Of a stretch of DNA of 64,000 nt, positions 18,410-27,718 are shown one piece after another. The notes beneath the pieces were generated by a model. That model saw only the letters and a list, made by a program, of their open reading frames with translations, was not told where the DNA came from and did no database searches. This DNA is from Hymenobacter sp. GOD-10R (lineage in GTDB: Bacteria > Bacteroidota > Bacteroidia > Cytophagales > Hymenobacteraceae), in NCBI RefSeq assembly GCF_035609205.1, contig NZ_CP141184.1:1633501-1697500 (forward strand), in the 5' to 3' direction. Every line of letters begins with the position of its first letter. Position 1 is the first letter of the stretch. The translations under genes were made by a program, and so were the position numbers.

Positions 18410-20108
18410 GCAAGCCCCCAAGACGATTTCCGGCGCCGAAGCAACCTTGCTCGCGCTGCTGGAAGAAGGGGTGGACACGATCTTTGGGTATCCGGGTGGG
18501 GCCATCATCCCCATCTACGATGCGCTATACGACTTCAAAGAGCAGCTAAACCACGTGCTGGTGCGGCACGAGCAGGGCGGCATTCACGCGGCCCAGGGCT
18601 ACGCGCGTTCGTCGGGTCGGGTAGGAGTAGTATTTGCTACCAGCGGCCCCGGTGCTACGAACTTGGTTACGGGCCTAGCTGATGCTCAGATTGATAGCAC
18701 GCCGCTGGTGTGCATCACGGGGCAGGTGTTTGCGCACTTGCTCGGTACCGATGCGTTCCAGGAAACCGACATCATCAATATCACGACGCCCGTTACGAAG
18801 TGGAACTACCAAGTGACGGATGCGAGCGAAATTCCCGAGGCGCTGGCCAAGGCGTTCTACATCGCCCGCAGCGGCCGCCCCGGTCCGGTGCTCATTGACA
18901 TTACCAAGAACGCGCAGCAGCAGAAGTTTGAGTTTCCGGGCTACACGCCTTGCTCGCACATCCGCAGCTACCGGCCCAAGCCAATCGTGCGGCCCGAGTA
19001 CATCACGCAGGCGGCGGCGCTCATCAACCAAGCTCAGCGGCCGTTCGTGCTGTGGGGGCAGGGCGTGATCCTAGGTGCCGCGGAGAAGGAGTTTCAGGCG
19101 TTTATTGAAAAGAGCGGCATTCCGTCGGCCTGGACCATCTTAGGTGACAGCGCCATTCCGAACGACCACCCGCTGAACGTGGGCATGCTCGGCATGCATG
19201 GCAACTACGGCCCCAACGTGCTGACCAACGAATGCGACGTGCTGATTGCCATCGGTATGCGCTTCGATGACCGCGTAACCGGTCGCCTCGACAAATACGC
19301 CAAACAAGCCCAAATCATCCACCTCGACATCGACCCGACTGAAATCGGTAAGAACGTGGCGGTGACGGTGCCGGTGTGGGGCAACTGCAAAGAAACGCTG
19401 CCGCTGCTCACTGAATTGGTTGAAGCCAAGACGCACGACGAATGGCTGGGTCGCTTCCGCGACTACCTGGCCCAGGAAGTGGAAGCCGTCATCCAAGAAG
19501 AGCTTTTCCCTACCTCGGAAGAACTGACGATGGGTGAAATCGTGCAGCAACTCAATGAACTGACGGGCGGCGAAGCCATCATCGTGACCGACGTGGGCCA
19601 GCACCAGATGGTGGCTTGCCGCTACGCCAACTTCAAGAAGACGCGCAGCAACATCACGAGCGGCGGCCTAGGTACCATGGGCTTTGCCCTGCCTGCCGCC
19701 ATCGGCGCCAAGTTTGGTGCACCCGAGCGCCCGGTGGTGGCCATCATTGGCGACGGTGGTTTCCAGATGACGATTCAGGAGCTAGGTACCATCATGCAAA
19801 CGGGCGTTGATGTCAAGATCATGATTTTCAACAACCAGTTCCTCGGCATGGTCCGCCAGTGGCAGGAGCTGTTCAACGACCGGCGCTACTCCTTCGTGAA
19901 CATCGCCAGCCCCGACTACGTGACCGTTGCCAGCGGCTACGGCATCGCCGGCCAGCGCGTGTCGGAGCGCGCCGATTTGCGCCCCGCCATCCAGCGCATG
20001 CTCGAACACCCCGGCTCCTTCCTGCTGGAAGTGATGGTAACCAAGGAGAACAATATCTTCCCGATGGTGCCGCAAGGATGCAGCGTAGCGGAAATCAGAC
20101 TGCGGTAG
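18372..20108 (+). CDS. ilvB: Acetolactate synthase large subunit
   Basis: A 578-residue TPP enzyme. The catalytic Glu67 is in [22 protein letters not shown] opens the Pyr domain, [15 protein letters not shown] and GMLGMHG are acetolactate-synthase-specific segments, and [21 protein letters not shown] with IFNN is the TPP/Mg motif. It condenses pyruvate with pyruvate or 2-oxobutyrate. The start inside the ilvD coding region is supported by the conserved N-terminal [21 protein letters not shown], which needs this upstream sequence; translation is probably coupled. A family C repeat separates it from ilvN. Confidence 0.96.
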   Translation: MLTKEQPSPILLEQAPKTISGAEATLLALLEEGVDTIFGYPGGAIIPIYDALYDFKEQLNHVLVRHEQGGIHAAQGYARSSGRVGVVFATSGPGATNLVTGLADAQIDSTPLVCITGQVFAHLLGTDAFQETDIINITTPVTKWNYQVTDASEIPEALAKAFYIARSGRPGPVLIDITKNAQQQKFEFPGYTPCSHIRSYRPKPIVRPEYITQAAALINQAQRPFVLWGQGVILGAAEKEFQAFIEKSGIPSAWTILGDSAIPNDHPLNVGMLGMHGNYGPNVLTNECDVLIAIGMRFDDRVTGRLDKYAKQAQIIHLDIDPTEIGKNVAVTVPVWGNCKETLPLLTELVEAKTHDEWLGRFRDYLAQEVEAVIQEELFPTSEELTMGEIVQQLNELTGGEAIIVTDVGQHQMVACRYANFKKTRSNITSGGLGTMGFALPAAIGAKFGAPERPVVAIIGDGGFQMTIQELGTIMQTGVDVKIMIFNNQFLGMVRQWQELFNDRRYSFVNIASPDYVTVASGYGIAGQRVSERADLRPAIQRMLEHPGSFLLEVMVTKENNIFPMVPQGCSVAEIRLR

Positions 20109-20130
20109 ATCTGGTGAAAACAATAAGAAC

Positions 20131-20222
20131 GTCATGCTGAGCTTGCCGAAGCATCGCGCGTGCAATAGTAATCTCAATTGATCAACGACGCGAGCGAGAT
20201 GCTTCGGCAAGCTCAGCATGAC
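20131..20222. repeat. Family C inverted-repeat element (C3) between ilvB and ilvN
   Basis: Arms gtcatgctgagcttgccgaa (from 20131) and the inverse ending at 20222, with a loop of about 40 bases containing atcaacgacg. Nearly identical arms to the element at 15122-15207. It starts 23 bases after the ilvB stop and would lie inside the operon mRNA. Confidence 0.9.
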
Positions 20223-20248
20223 GTTCAAAATTACAGTAAACAGAAGTC

Positions 20249-20854
20249 ATGAGTCACCAACCCATTGACCGGCAAGAATATAACATCATAGCCTACACGG
20301 AAAACCAGGTAGGTCTGCTGAACCGCATTGCCATCATTTTCTCCCGCCGCAAGATCAATATTGAAAGCTTGAACGTCTCGCCTTCCGAAATCGAAGGTAT
20401 TCACCGGTTCAATATTGTGATTCACGAGACAGAGGAGGTCGTCGCGAAGCTAGCTGGGCAGATCGAGAAGCAGGTGGAAGTGCTGAAGGTGTACTACAAC
20501 ACCAACGACGATGTGATTTGGCAGGAAATGGCGCTTTACAAAGTGCCTACTGATATCATCGCCGAAAAGGCGTTGGTAGAGCGCCTGCTGCGCGAAAATG
20601 GAGCGAGGGCGGTAGTGATTCGCAAGGACTACACGGTGTTTGAAACCACTGGCCACCGCGAGGAAACCGACAACTTAATCAAAGTGCTCCAGCCTTTCGG
20701 ACTGATTGAGTTTGTGCGCTCGGCCCGCATTGCCATCATCAAAGGCAGTGAAGGTTTCAACCGCAAGCTGCGCGAATTTGAACGGACGGAACCTAGCCCG
20801 GAAGTGGCTGAGAACGAGTACCTCAACAGCCGCGACAAAGTATTCACGATGTAG
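20249..20854 (+). CDS. ilvN: Acetolactate synthase small (regulatory) subunit
   Basis: A 201-residue protein with an N-terminal ACT domain (YNIIAYTENQVGLLNRIAIIFSRRKINIESLNVS about 10-45) and a C-terminal ALS_ss domain (about 85-175). It activates the large subunit and gives valine feedback inhibition. It is longer than the short E. coli IlvN and closer to the IlvH type, hence ilvN/ilvH are both possible names. Its stop codon is the first bases of a family A repeat. Confidence 0.9.
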   Translation: MSHQPIDRQEYNIIAYTENQVGLLNRIAIIFSRRKINIESLNVSPSEIEGIHRFNIVIHETEEVVAKLAGQIEKQVEVLKVYYNTNDDVIWQEMALYKVPTDIIAEKALVERLLRENGARAVVIRKDYTVFETTGHREETDNLIKVLQPFGLIEFVRSARIAIIKGSEGFNRKLREFERTEPSPEVAENEYLNSRDKVFTM

Positions 20855-20950
20855 CGCGAAGCGAGAGCTTCGCGCCTCGTTGAACGACCTAGGTTATGGT
20901 TGTTGCAACGACATCGTTCAACGATGCGCGAAGCAGGAGCTTCGCGCTAC
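20852..20950. repeat. Family A inverted-repeat element, complete (A3), starting at the ilvN stop
   Basis: tagcgcgaagcgagagcttcgcgc at the left (its first three bases being the ilvN stop) and atgcgcgaagcaggagcttcgcgct at the right, each self-complementary, with cgttgaacga and tcgttcaacga on the inner sides. It fills most of the ilvN-ilvC gap. Confidence 0.88.
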
Positions 20951-20965
20951 ACCCAACACAGAAAT

Positions 20966-20977
20966 CAACATTCAACC
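20966..20977 (+). promoter_or_regulatory. CAACATTCAAC leader motif before ilvC
   Basis: caacattcaacc lies 22-33 bases before the ilvC ATG, followed by A/T/C-rich, G-poor sequence. Close relatives precede lpxB (54953-54965) and, on the minus strand, ureG (10528-10558). It may be an unstructured ribosome-loading leader. Confidence 0.35.
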
Positions 20978-20998
20978 TTTACCTTTTAACCTTTCCCA

Positions 20999-22057
20999 AT
21001 GGCAACCATCAATTTTGGCGGCGTAGAAGAAAACGTAGTTACCCGCGACGAGTTCCCCCTAGCAAAAGCGCATGAAGTTCTGAAAGACGACACGATTGCT
21101 GTCATCGGGTACGGTGTACAAGGCCCCGGCCAGGCCCTGAACATGCGCGACAATGGGTTCAACGTGATTGTAGGTCAGCGCAAAGACTCGGCTTCTTGGG
21201 AGAAAGCCGTGAGCGACGGCTGGGTGGAAGGCGAAACGCTGTTCTCAATCGAGGAAGCGGCTGACCGCGGCACCATCATCTGCAACCTGCTGTCGGATGC
21301 CGGCCAAATTGCCCTGTGGCCTACGCTGAAAGAGCGCCTGACTGCTGGCAAAACGCTGTACTTCTCGCACGGTTTCGGCATCACCTTCAACGACCAAACC
21401 AACATCATCCCTCCAGCTGATGTAGACGTGATTCTGGTAGCTCCCAAAGGTAGCGGCACCAGCCTGCGTCGCCTGTTCCTGGCCGGTGGTGGTCTGAACT
21501 CGTCGTTCGCCGTGTTCCAGGACGCTACGGGCAAAGCGTATGAAAAAGCTGTAGCCATGGGCATCGGTGTTGGTTCGGGTTACCTGTTCCAAACCGACTT
21601 CAAGAAAGAAGTTTACTCTGACCTCACCGGCGAGCGTGGCGTGCTGATGGGCGCCCTAGCCGGCATCATCGAGGCCCAATACCAAGTGCTGCGTCAGCGC
21701 GGCCACTCGCCTTCGGAAGCGTTCAACGAAACTGTAGAAGAGCTGACCCAGAGCCTCGTGCCGCTGGTTGGTGAAAACGGCATGGACTGGATGTTCAGCA
21801 ACTGCTCGGTAACGGCCCAGCGCGGCGCCCTCGACTGGAAAGGTCGTTTCCGCGACGCTACCCTGCCCGTGCTGAACGAGCTGTACGACAGCGTAGCCTC
21901 CGGCGAAGAAGCCCGCCGCACCATCGAGCGTGGCTCGACCCCCGGCTACCGCAAGGAGCTGGAAGCTGAACTGAAAGAAGTACGCGACTCGGAGTTGTGG
22001 CAGACTGGCGCTACGGTGCGCCAACTGCGCTCGAAAACAGAAAACGTAGAAGCGTAA
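20999..22057 (+). CDS. ilvC: Ketol-acid reductoisomerase
   Basis: A 352-residue class I enzyme. The Rossmann motif is VIGYGVQGPGQALNMRDNG (about 34-52), with GQRKDSASW following as the cofactor-specificity loop; SHGFGI and the metal-binding acidic residues in DLTGERGVLMGALAG and in the C-terminal domain are present. It converts acetolactate or acetohydroxybutyrate to the dihydroxy acids using Mg2+ and NAD(P)H. Fourth gene of the ilv run, flanked by a family A element upstream and a family D element downstream. Confidence 0.95.
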   Translation: MATINFGGVEENVVTRDEFPLAKAHEVLKDDTIAVIGYGVQGPGQALNMRDNGFNVIVGQRKDSASWEKAVSDGWVEGETLFSIEEAADRGTIICNLLSDAGQIALWPTLKERLTAGKTLYFSHGFGITFNDQTNIIPPADVDVILVAPKGSGTSLRRLFLAGGGLNSSFAVFQDATGKAYEKAVAMGIGVGSGYLFQTDFKKEVYSDLTGERGVLMGALAGIIEAQYQVLRQRGHSPSEAFNETVEELTQSLVPLVGENGMDWMFSNCSVTAQRGALDWKGRFRDATLPVLNELYDSVASGEEARRTIERGSTPGYRKELEAELKEVRDSELWQTGATVRQLRSKTENVEA

Positions 22058-22065
22058 GTACAGGG

Positions 22066-22225
22066 GGAGCTAGCACTAGAAAGCTAGCTCCCCTCCTTTT
22101 TTAAGGAGGGGTTGGGGGGGGTCCGGCTAGAGCTAGAAAATTAGACCTAGTCTGTCGTTCAACGACAAGGAACCACCCCCAACCCCTCCTTGAAAAAAGG
22201 AGGGGAGCTTCTCGTTCTGACCTAG
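22066..22225. repeat. Family D inverted-repeat element (D1) between ilvC and ilvA
   Basis: Left arm agctcccctccttttttaag followed by gaggggttgggggg; right arm is the inverse, ccacccccaacccctccttg and onward. The ends have gagctagcactaga and the middle has ctgtcgttcaacgacaagg, the core shared with families A and B. A second copy is at 41793-41944. Confidence 0.88.
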
Positions 22226-22246
22226 CTCCTTCAAAATAGTAACCCC

Positions 22247-23518
22247 ATGGAAAATGAAGTAGCCCCGGTAACGGCAGCCGTTAGTTTGGAGCAAGTAGAA
22301 AAGGCGGCACGGCTGCTGAAAGGCGTCATTTACAAGACGCCTTTGCTGCAAAACCTAGGTTTGTCGCGCACCTACGAGGCCAATGTGTACCTGAAGCGGG
22401 AAGACCTGCAAGTCGTGCGTTCCTACAAGATTCGAGGTGCCTACAACAAGATGGCGACGTTGCCGCCGATTGATGGCGCCCGCGAAATTGTATGTGCCAG
22501 CGCCGGTAATCACGCCCAAGGTGTCGCCTACGCCTGCCACTCGCTCCAGCTGCCGGGGTATATTTTCATGCCGGCCAACACACCGGCGCAAAAGGTTGAC
22601 AAAGTTCGCCTGTTCGGCAAAGACCAAGTTGAAGTGGTGCTCACCGGCAACACGTTCGACGAAGCTTTTCAAGCAGCCAAGAAGTTCTGCGACAGCCGCG
22701 GCAGCACGTTCATCCATCCCTTCGACGATCCGGCCGTGGTGGCCGGGCAGGCTACGGTGGGACTGGAAATTCTGAAAATCGCTACCGCGCCCATTGACTA
22801 TTGCTTTATGCCCATCGGGGGCGGCGGCCTAGCTTCGGGCGTGGCGAGCGTGTTCAAGCAGATGAGCCCACACACCAAGCTCATCGGGGTGCAGCCAGAA
22901 GGCGCGCCTTCCATGCACAAGGCCTATTACGACCGTCAGCACGGCGCCCTTACCCAAATCGACAGCTTCGTGGACGGCGCGGCTGTGAAGTGCCCCGGCC
23001 TGCTGACCTACGAAATCTGCCGCGAGCTGCTCGACGAAATCGTGCTGGTGCCGGAAGGCCTTGTTTGCCAAGACTTGCTTAAACTCTACAACGAGGAAGG
23101 CATCGTGGTGGAGCCGGCAGGCGTGCTCAGCATTTCGGCGCTAAGCCAGTACAAAGACGAAATCAAGGGCAAGAACGTGGTGTGCGTGGTTAGTGGCTCC
23201 AATAACGATATCACCCGCATGGAGGATATCAAGGAGCGCGCCATGAAGTATCAGGGCTTGAAGCACTATTTCATGGTGACCTTCAACCAACAGCCCGGCG
23301 CCCTGCGCAGCTTCGTGAACAACGTGCTGCTGCCCGAAGATGACATCATCCACTTTCAGTATATCAAGAAGAATAACAAGGAGAAAGGCCCTGTGTTCGT
23401 CGGTATTGAGGTGAAGCATTCCGGCGACGAAGAAGGCATCAAGGCCCGCATGCTGGAGGAAGGCTTCTCGTTTGAATACCTGAACGGCAAGCCTGATTTC
23501 CTGGCGCTGCTGGTGTAG
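22247..23518 (+). CDS. ilvA: Threonine dehydratase (biosynthetic)
   Basis: A 423-residue PLP enzyme of fold type II. The Schiff-base lysine is in RSYKIRGAYNKM (about 62-73), the phosphate-binding loop is GGGGLASG, and ASAGNHAQGVAY is the substrate loop. The C-terminal 90 residues are one regulatory ACT-like domain (HYFMVTFNQQPGALRSFVNN), so it is the short form with a single domain rather than the E. coli two-domain type. It makes 2-oxobutyrate for isoleucine. Last gene of the ilv run, followed by a terminator at 23545-23592. Confidence 0.94.
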   Translation: MENEVAPVTAAVSLEQVEKAARLLKGVIYKTPLLQNLGLSRTYEANVYLKREDLQVVRSYKIRGAYNKMATLPPIDGAREIVCASAGNHAQGVAYACHSLQLPGYIFMPANTPAQKVDKVRLFGKDQVEVVLTGNTFDEAFQAAKKFCDSRGSTFIHPFDDPAVVAGQATVGLEILKIATAPIDYCFMPIGGGGLASGVASVFKQMSPHTKLIGVQPEGAPSMHKAYYDRQHGALTQIDSFVDGAAVKCPGLLTYEICRELLDEIVLVPEGLVCQDLLKLYNEEGIVVEPAGVLSISALSQYKDEIKGKNVVCVVSGSNNDITRMEDIKERAMKYQGLKHYFMVTFNQQPGALRSFVNNVLLPEDDIIHFQYIKKNNKEKGPVFVGIEVKHSGDEEGIKARMLEEGFSFEYLNGKPDFLALLV

Positions 23519-23544
23519 TTAGGTACCCGTTTTAGAATTGCCAC

Positions 23545-23592
23545 AAAGCCCACCGCGGAGCAGTACCTAGGTATTGCTCCGCGGTGGGCTTT
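23545..23592 (+). terminator. Terminator after ilvA
   Basis: Long stem aaagcccaccgcggagcagt and its inverse around a cctagg centre, with one G-U pair; the right arm ends in ggtgggcttt. It lies 27 bases after the ilvA stop. Confidence 0.85.
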
Positions 23593-23619
23593 ATCGTTTT
23601 GGTAGTTGTGTGTCGGCGG

Positions 23620-23723
23620 GTGTAGAGACACATACTTGTGTCTCGTCGTTGAACGACTTGCGGTGAAACGATTCAGATCAAACAACATCAGCAACGAAGA
23701 GACACAAGTATGTGTCTCTACAC
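23620..23723. repeat. Family B inverted-repeat element, complete (B2)
   Basis: gtgtagagacacatacttgt at the left and the inverse ending at 23723; inner side of the left arm is cgtcgttgaacgac. It lies between the ilvA terminator and the first DUF885 gene. Confidence 0.88.
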
Positions 23724-23787
23724 TGTTCTGAAAAAGCTAGGTCAAACTGCTTAGCTTTAACGCTCCACAACCTACTCCCTCGATTAC

Positions 23788-25629
23788 ATGAAAAGACTGG
23801 TCCTCATCGGGGCACTTGCCAGTTCCTTGCTGGCCGCTTGCAATCAGCAGAAGCAAGGAGAAAACGGCGCTGACGGCGACGCAAAGGCCCAAGACCTAGG
23901 TAAGCTGTTCGACGCTTACTGGGAAAAGCACAACAAGCTATTCCCGCTCGACGCCACGGCGCAGGGCGACAACCGCTACAACAACCTGCTCCCTAACGAC
24001 CAGACGCACGCCTTCCGCGATACGCTGCGGGCCTATTACCAAAGCTACCTGGACAAGCTGAACGCCTTCGACCGCAACACCCTATCGGAAAACGACAAGA
24101 CCAGCTACGACATCTTTCAGTATGAGATGCAAAGCCAAATTGCTGGCTTGAAGCTGAACACCTGGATGATGCCGTTTCAGCAGTTCTGGGGCTTGCCGAT
24201 TAGCATGGGGCAATACGGCTCAGGCGCAAGCATCCAGCCGTTCAAAACCACCAAAGATTACGAAGATTGGCTAGGTCGGGTGAAAGGATTCCCGGTATGG
24301 GCCGACTCCGCCATAGCGAACTTCCGCAAGGGCATGGCCACGGGCGTGGTGCTGCCGAAGGCGCTAGTCGTGAAGATGATTCCGCAGATGCAGGCGTTGG
24401 TTGTGACGGACCCGACCAAGAGCCTGTTTTACGACCCGGTGAGGAATTTCCCCAAGGACATTTCGGCCGACGACCAGAAGCGCCTGACGGATGCCTACAA
24501 TCAGGCCATTATGGCGAACGTGGTGCCGACGTACCAAAAGCTAGGTGCCTTCCTGAAGAACGAATACTTGCCGAAAAGCCGCACCAGCACCGGTATTGCG
24601 GCCATTCCAGGCGGTAAGGAAGACTACACGTACTACGTGAAGTACTGGACCACCACCGACAAGACGCCGGAGGAAATCTACGCGACCGGCCAGAAGGAAG
24701 TGACGCGCATTCGGGGAGAGATGGAGCGCGTGAAGGAGCAGGTCGGCTTCAAAGGTGATCTAAAAGCGTTCTTCGAGTTCATGAAGAACGATAAGCGCTT
24801 CATGCCCTACAAAACGCCGCAGGACGTGCTCAACGCCTTCGAGGACATCCATAAGCGTATGGAGCCGAACTTGAAAAAGATGTTCGGGCGCGTGCCGAAA
24901 ACGCCGTTTGAGATTCGCCAGACGGAAGCGTTCCGTGCGGCGTCGGCGTCGGCAGAGTACAACCAAGGCGCGCCGGATGGCTCGCGGCCCGGCGTTTTCT
25001 ACGTACCGATCTTGGATGCCAAGACGTTTAATACCACCTCGGGCATGGAATCGCTGTTCTTGCACGAAGCCATTCCGGGCCACCACTACCAGATTTCGCT
25101 GCAACAGGAAAGCACCGATTTGCCCAAGTTCCGCCGCTTTGCCAATTACGGCGCTATGGTGGAAGGCTGGGCTTTGTACTGCGAATCGTTGGGCAAGGAG
25201 CTAGGTCTGTACACCGACCCCTATCAGTACATGGGGGCGCTGGGCGACGAAATGCACCGCGCTATTCGCTTGGTAGTCGACGTAGGCATGCACACCAAAG
25301 GCATGACGCGCGAGCAAGCCATCAAGTACATGATGGACAACGAAGCCATCAGCGAGCAGGGTGCCACGGCCGAAATCGAGCGCTACATGGCCATTCCAGG
25401 GCAGGCGCTTTCCTACAAAGTGGGCGCCCTGAAGATTCGCGAATTGCGCAACAAGTACGAGAAGCAGCTAGGTGCTACCGACCGGGTGAAGTTGCGCGAA
25501 AAGTACAGCCATCAGCTGAATAGCCACTTCAAAATCAGTTCTTTCCATGATGAGCTGCTGAAAGATGGCGCCATGCCGCTTTCAGTGCTGGAGCGCAAGA
25601 TGGACGCCTGGGCGGCAGGGGAGAAGTAG
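23788..25629 (+). CDS. DUF885 metallopeptidase-like lipoprotein (paralogue 1)
   Basis: A 613-residue protein with a lipoprotein signal: MKRLVLIGALASSLLAAC with Cys18 as the lipidation site. The body is the DUF885 fold, helical, with the probable zinc site HEAIPGHHYQ starting at His426 and a downstream EGWALYCESLGKELG with the third-ligand Glu. Enzymes of this family are thought to be peptidases; the substrate is unknown. It is the first of three tandem paralogues and the only one with a lipobox; the other two have ordinary signal peptides. Periplasmic or outer-membrane-anchored. Confidence 0.85.
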   Translation: MKRLVLIGALASSLLAACNQQKQGENGADGDAKAQDLGKLFDAYWEKHNKLFPLDATAQGDNRYNNLLPNDQTHAFRDTLRAYYQSYLDKLNAFDRNTLSENDKTSYDIFQYEMQSQIAGLKLNTWMMPFQQFWGLPISMGQYGSGASIQPFKTTKDYEDWLGRVKGFPVWADSAIANFRKGMATGVVLPKALVVKMIPQMQALVVTDPTKSLFYDPVRNFPKDISADDQKRLTDAYNQAIMANVVPTYQKLGAFLKNEYLPKSRTSTGIAAIPGGKEDYTYYVKYWTTTDKTPEEIYATGQKEVTRIRGEMERVKEQVGFKGDLKAFFEFMKNDKRFMPYKTPQDVLNAFEDIHKRMEPNLKKMFGRVPKTPFEIRQTEAFRAASASAEYNQGAPDGSRPGVFYVPILDAKTFNTTSGMESLFLHEAIPGHHYQISLQQESTDLPKFRRFANYGAMVEGWALYCESLGKELGLYTDPYQYMGALGDEMHRAIRLVVDVGMHTKGMTREQAIKYMMDNEAISEQGATAEIERYMAIPGQALSYKVGALKIRELRNKYEKQLGATDRVKLREKYSHQLNSHFKISSFHDELLKDGAMPLSVLERKMDAWAAGEK

Positions 25630-25647
25630 CCCTAGCTTTTGATATCG

Positions 25648-25682
25648 AACGGAGCAGCGGATCATCGATTCGCTGCTCCGTT
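25648..25682 (+). terminator. Terminator between DUF885 paralogues 1 and 2
   Basis: Stem aacggagcagcg (25648-25659) with cgctgctccgtt (25671-25682), followed by a short acttt tail. A moderately weak T-run. Confidence 0.65.
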
Positions 25683-25777
25683 ACTTTAAAGCGCCTTTGC
25701 GAATTCACTTCTACTTTGCGTCTAACTGCCTTTGTGCCATGCGCATACAGGCTGCCAATCACCTATTCACTTTCTTG

Positions 25778-27589
25778 ATGAAGCAACTATACTTCTCAGC
25801 CCTGGTAGCCGCTGCGTTAGCTAGCCCTGTTGCGGCGCAGCAAACCAAGCCGGCTGCTTCTAGAGCCGCCGGGTTCCAGTCTGTCGCGACGGCCTCGGGG
25901 CCGATGGCGACGCTATTTGATAGCTATTCGGAAGAGCGCGGCAAGCTATTTCCCCTGAACGCCACTAGTCAGGGCGACAACCGCTACAATGATCAGCTGC
26001 CCAATGATCAAACGCGCGCGTTCCGGCAACAGCAGCAACGCTTTTACCAGCAGTATCTTACTTCCTTGCAGAAGTTCGACCGGGCCAAGCTGTCGGCCGA
26101 CGATCAGGTGAGCTACGACATCTTTCAGTACGAGATGCAGAACCGGCTCGAAGGTCTCAAGCTGAATACTTGGATGATGCCCTTTGCCCAGTTTTATAGC
26201 TTGCCCAACACGCTTGGGCAGCTAGGGTCCGGCACGGGGGCGCAGCCGTTCAAAACGGTGAAAGACTATGAGGACTGGCTGAGCCGGGTGAGCAAGTTTC
26301 CGGTTTGGGCTGATTCGGCCATCAGCAACTTCCGGCAGGGGATAAAGACCGGCGTGGTGCTGCCACGGGCGCTGGTGCTGAAGATGGTGCCGCAATTGCA
26401 AGCCCAAGTTACTGCCGACGCTACCAAAAGCTTGTTTTACGGGCCTATTACGCGCATGCCCGCTAGCTTCTCGGAAGCGGACAAAACGCGCCTGACGGCC
26501 GCTTACCAGCAGTCCATTCTTACCCAGCTGGTGCCGACTTACCGCAAGCTAGCCGACTTTCTGCAAACCGAATACTTGCCGAAAGCGCGCACCACGACGG
26601 GCCTAGCTGCCGTGCCCAGCGGTGCGGAAATGTACCGCTACCATGTGCGCCAGATGACCACCACCGACCGCACGCCGGATGCCATTTACCAAACCGGCCT
26701 GAGCGAAGTGAAGCGCATCCGCGCCGAGATGGAAGCCATCAAAAACCAAGTGAGTTTTAAGGGCGACTTGCCGGCTTTTTTTGCCTACCTGAACTCGGAA
26801 CCAAAGTTTACGCCCTACAAAACGCCGGAAGAAGTGCTGAATGCGTTTCGCGCTATTCAGGCGAAGATTACGCCCAACTTGCCCAAGCTATTTGGCCGCA
26901 CGCCCAAGTCGCCCTTCGAGATTCGGCAGACCGAAGCCTTCCGGGCCGCCACGGCTTCGGCCGAGTACAACCGCGGCACGCCAGACGGCTCGCGACCAGG
27001 CATTTTTTACGTGCCGATTCTGGATGCCACGAAGTTTAACACCACCTCGGGCATGGAATCGTTGTTTGCCCACGAGGCCATTCCGGGGCACCATTACCAG
27101 CTGTCGTTGCAACAAGAAAACACTGGCTTGCCGAAGTTCCGGCGCTTTGCTTCTTACCCGGCCTTTAGTGAAGGCTGGGCGCTGTATTGCGAAAGCCTAG
27201 GTCCAGAGCTAGGTCTCTACAAGGATCCGTACCAGAAAATTGGGGCGCTGGGCGACGAAATGCACCGTGCTATCCGGCTCGTGGTCGATGTGGGCATGCA
27301 CGCCAAAAACATGACCCGCGAGGAAGCCATCAAGTACATGATGGACAACGAGCCAATTAGCGAACAAGGCGCTACGGCCGAAATTGAGCGTTATATGGCG
27401 CTGCCCGGTCAAGCGTTGGCCTATAAAACGGGCGCTTTGAAACTACGTGAGTTGCGGGCGCGCTACGAAAAGCAGCTAGGTACTAAGTTTAGCTTGCAGG
27501 CTTTCCACGACGAAATACTAGCGGGTGGCAGCATGCCGCTGGCGGTACTGGAGAAGCGCATGGACGCCTGGGCCGCCCGGCAGCGGTAG
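25778..27589 (+). CDS. DUF885 metallopeptidase-like protein (paralogue 2)
   Basis: The frame is open from 25697, but the ATG at 25778 (MKQLYFSALVAAALASPVAA) is at the head of a good signal peptide, so I use it (603 residues). The zinc-like motif HEAIPGHHYQ begins at residue 432 and SEGWALYCESLGPELG follows. It is very similar to the first paralogue through most of its length, including HQLPNDQTRAF-like and YDIFQYEMQ segments. Exported; target unknown. It has its own promoter region and downstream terminator, so the three genes look like a duplicated set rather than one operon. Confidence 0.85.
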   Translation: MKQLYFSALVAAALASPVAAQQTKPAASRAAGFQSVATASGPMATLFDSYSEERGKLFPLNATSQGDNRYNDQLPNDQTRAFRQQQQRFYQQYLTSLQKFDRAKLSADDQVSYDIFQYEMQNRLEGLKLNTWMMPFAQFYSLPNTLGQLGSGTGAQPFKTVKDYEDWLSRVSKFPVWADSAISNFRQGIKTGVVLPRALVLKMVPQLQAQVTADATKSLFYGPITRMPASFSEADKTRLTAAYQQSILTQLVPTYRKLADFLQTEYLPKARTTTGLAAVPSGAEMYRYHVRQMTTTDRTPDAIYQTGLSEVKRIRAEMEAIKNQVSFKGDLPAFFAYLNSEPKFTPYKTPEEVLNAFRAIQAKITPNLPKLFGRTPKSPFEIRQTEAFRAATASAEYNRGTPDGSRPGIFYVPILDATKFNTTSGMESLFAHEAIPGHHYQLSLQQENTGLPKFRRFASYPAFSEGWALYCESLGPELGLYKDPYQKIGALGDEMHRAIRLVVDVGMHAKNMTREEAIKYMMDNEPISEQGATAEIERYMALPGQALAYKTGALKLRELRARYEKQLGTKFSLQAFHDEILAGGSMPLAVLEKRMDAWAARQR

Positions 27590-27610
27590 CTGCGCGCCAG
27601 CGTACCGAAT

Positions 27611-27645
27611 AACCCGCGCCGTGAAATCACAGCGCGGGTTTTCCT
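27611..27645 (+). terminator. Terminator between DUF885 paralogues 2 and 3
   Basis: Stem aacccgcgc (27611-27619) with gcgcgggtt (27632-27640), then ttttcctttttc. Confidence 0.85.
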
Positions 27646-27718
27646 TTTTCAATGCCTTGAAGCGTTGGGGTTTGTCCATTGCAGGTGGTAGTTTGCTTGC
27701 TGAAATAGAATTTATTCC

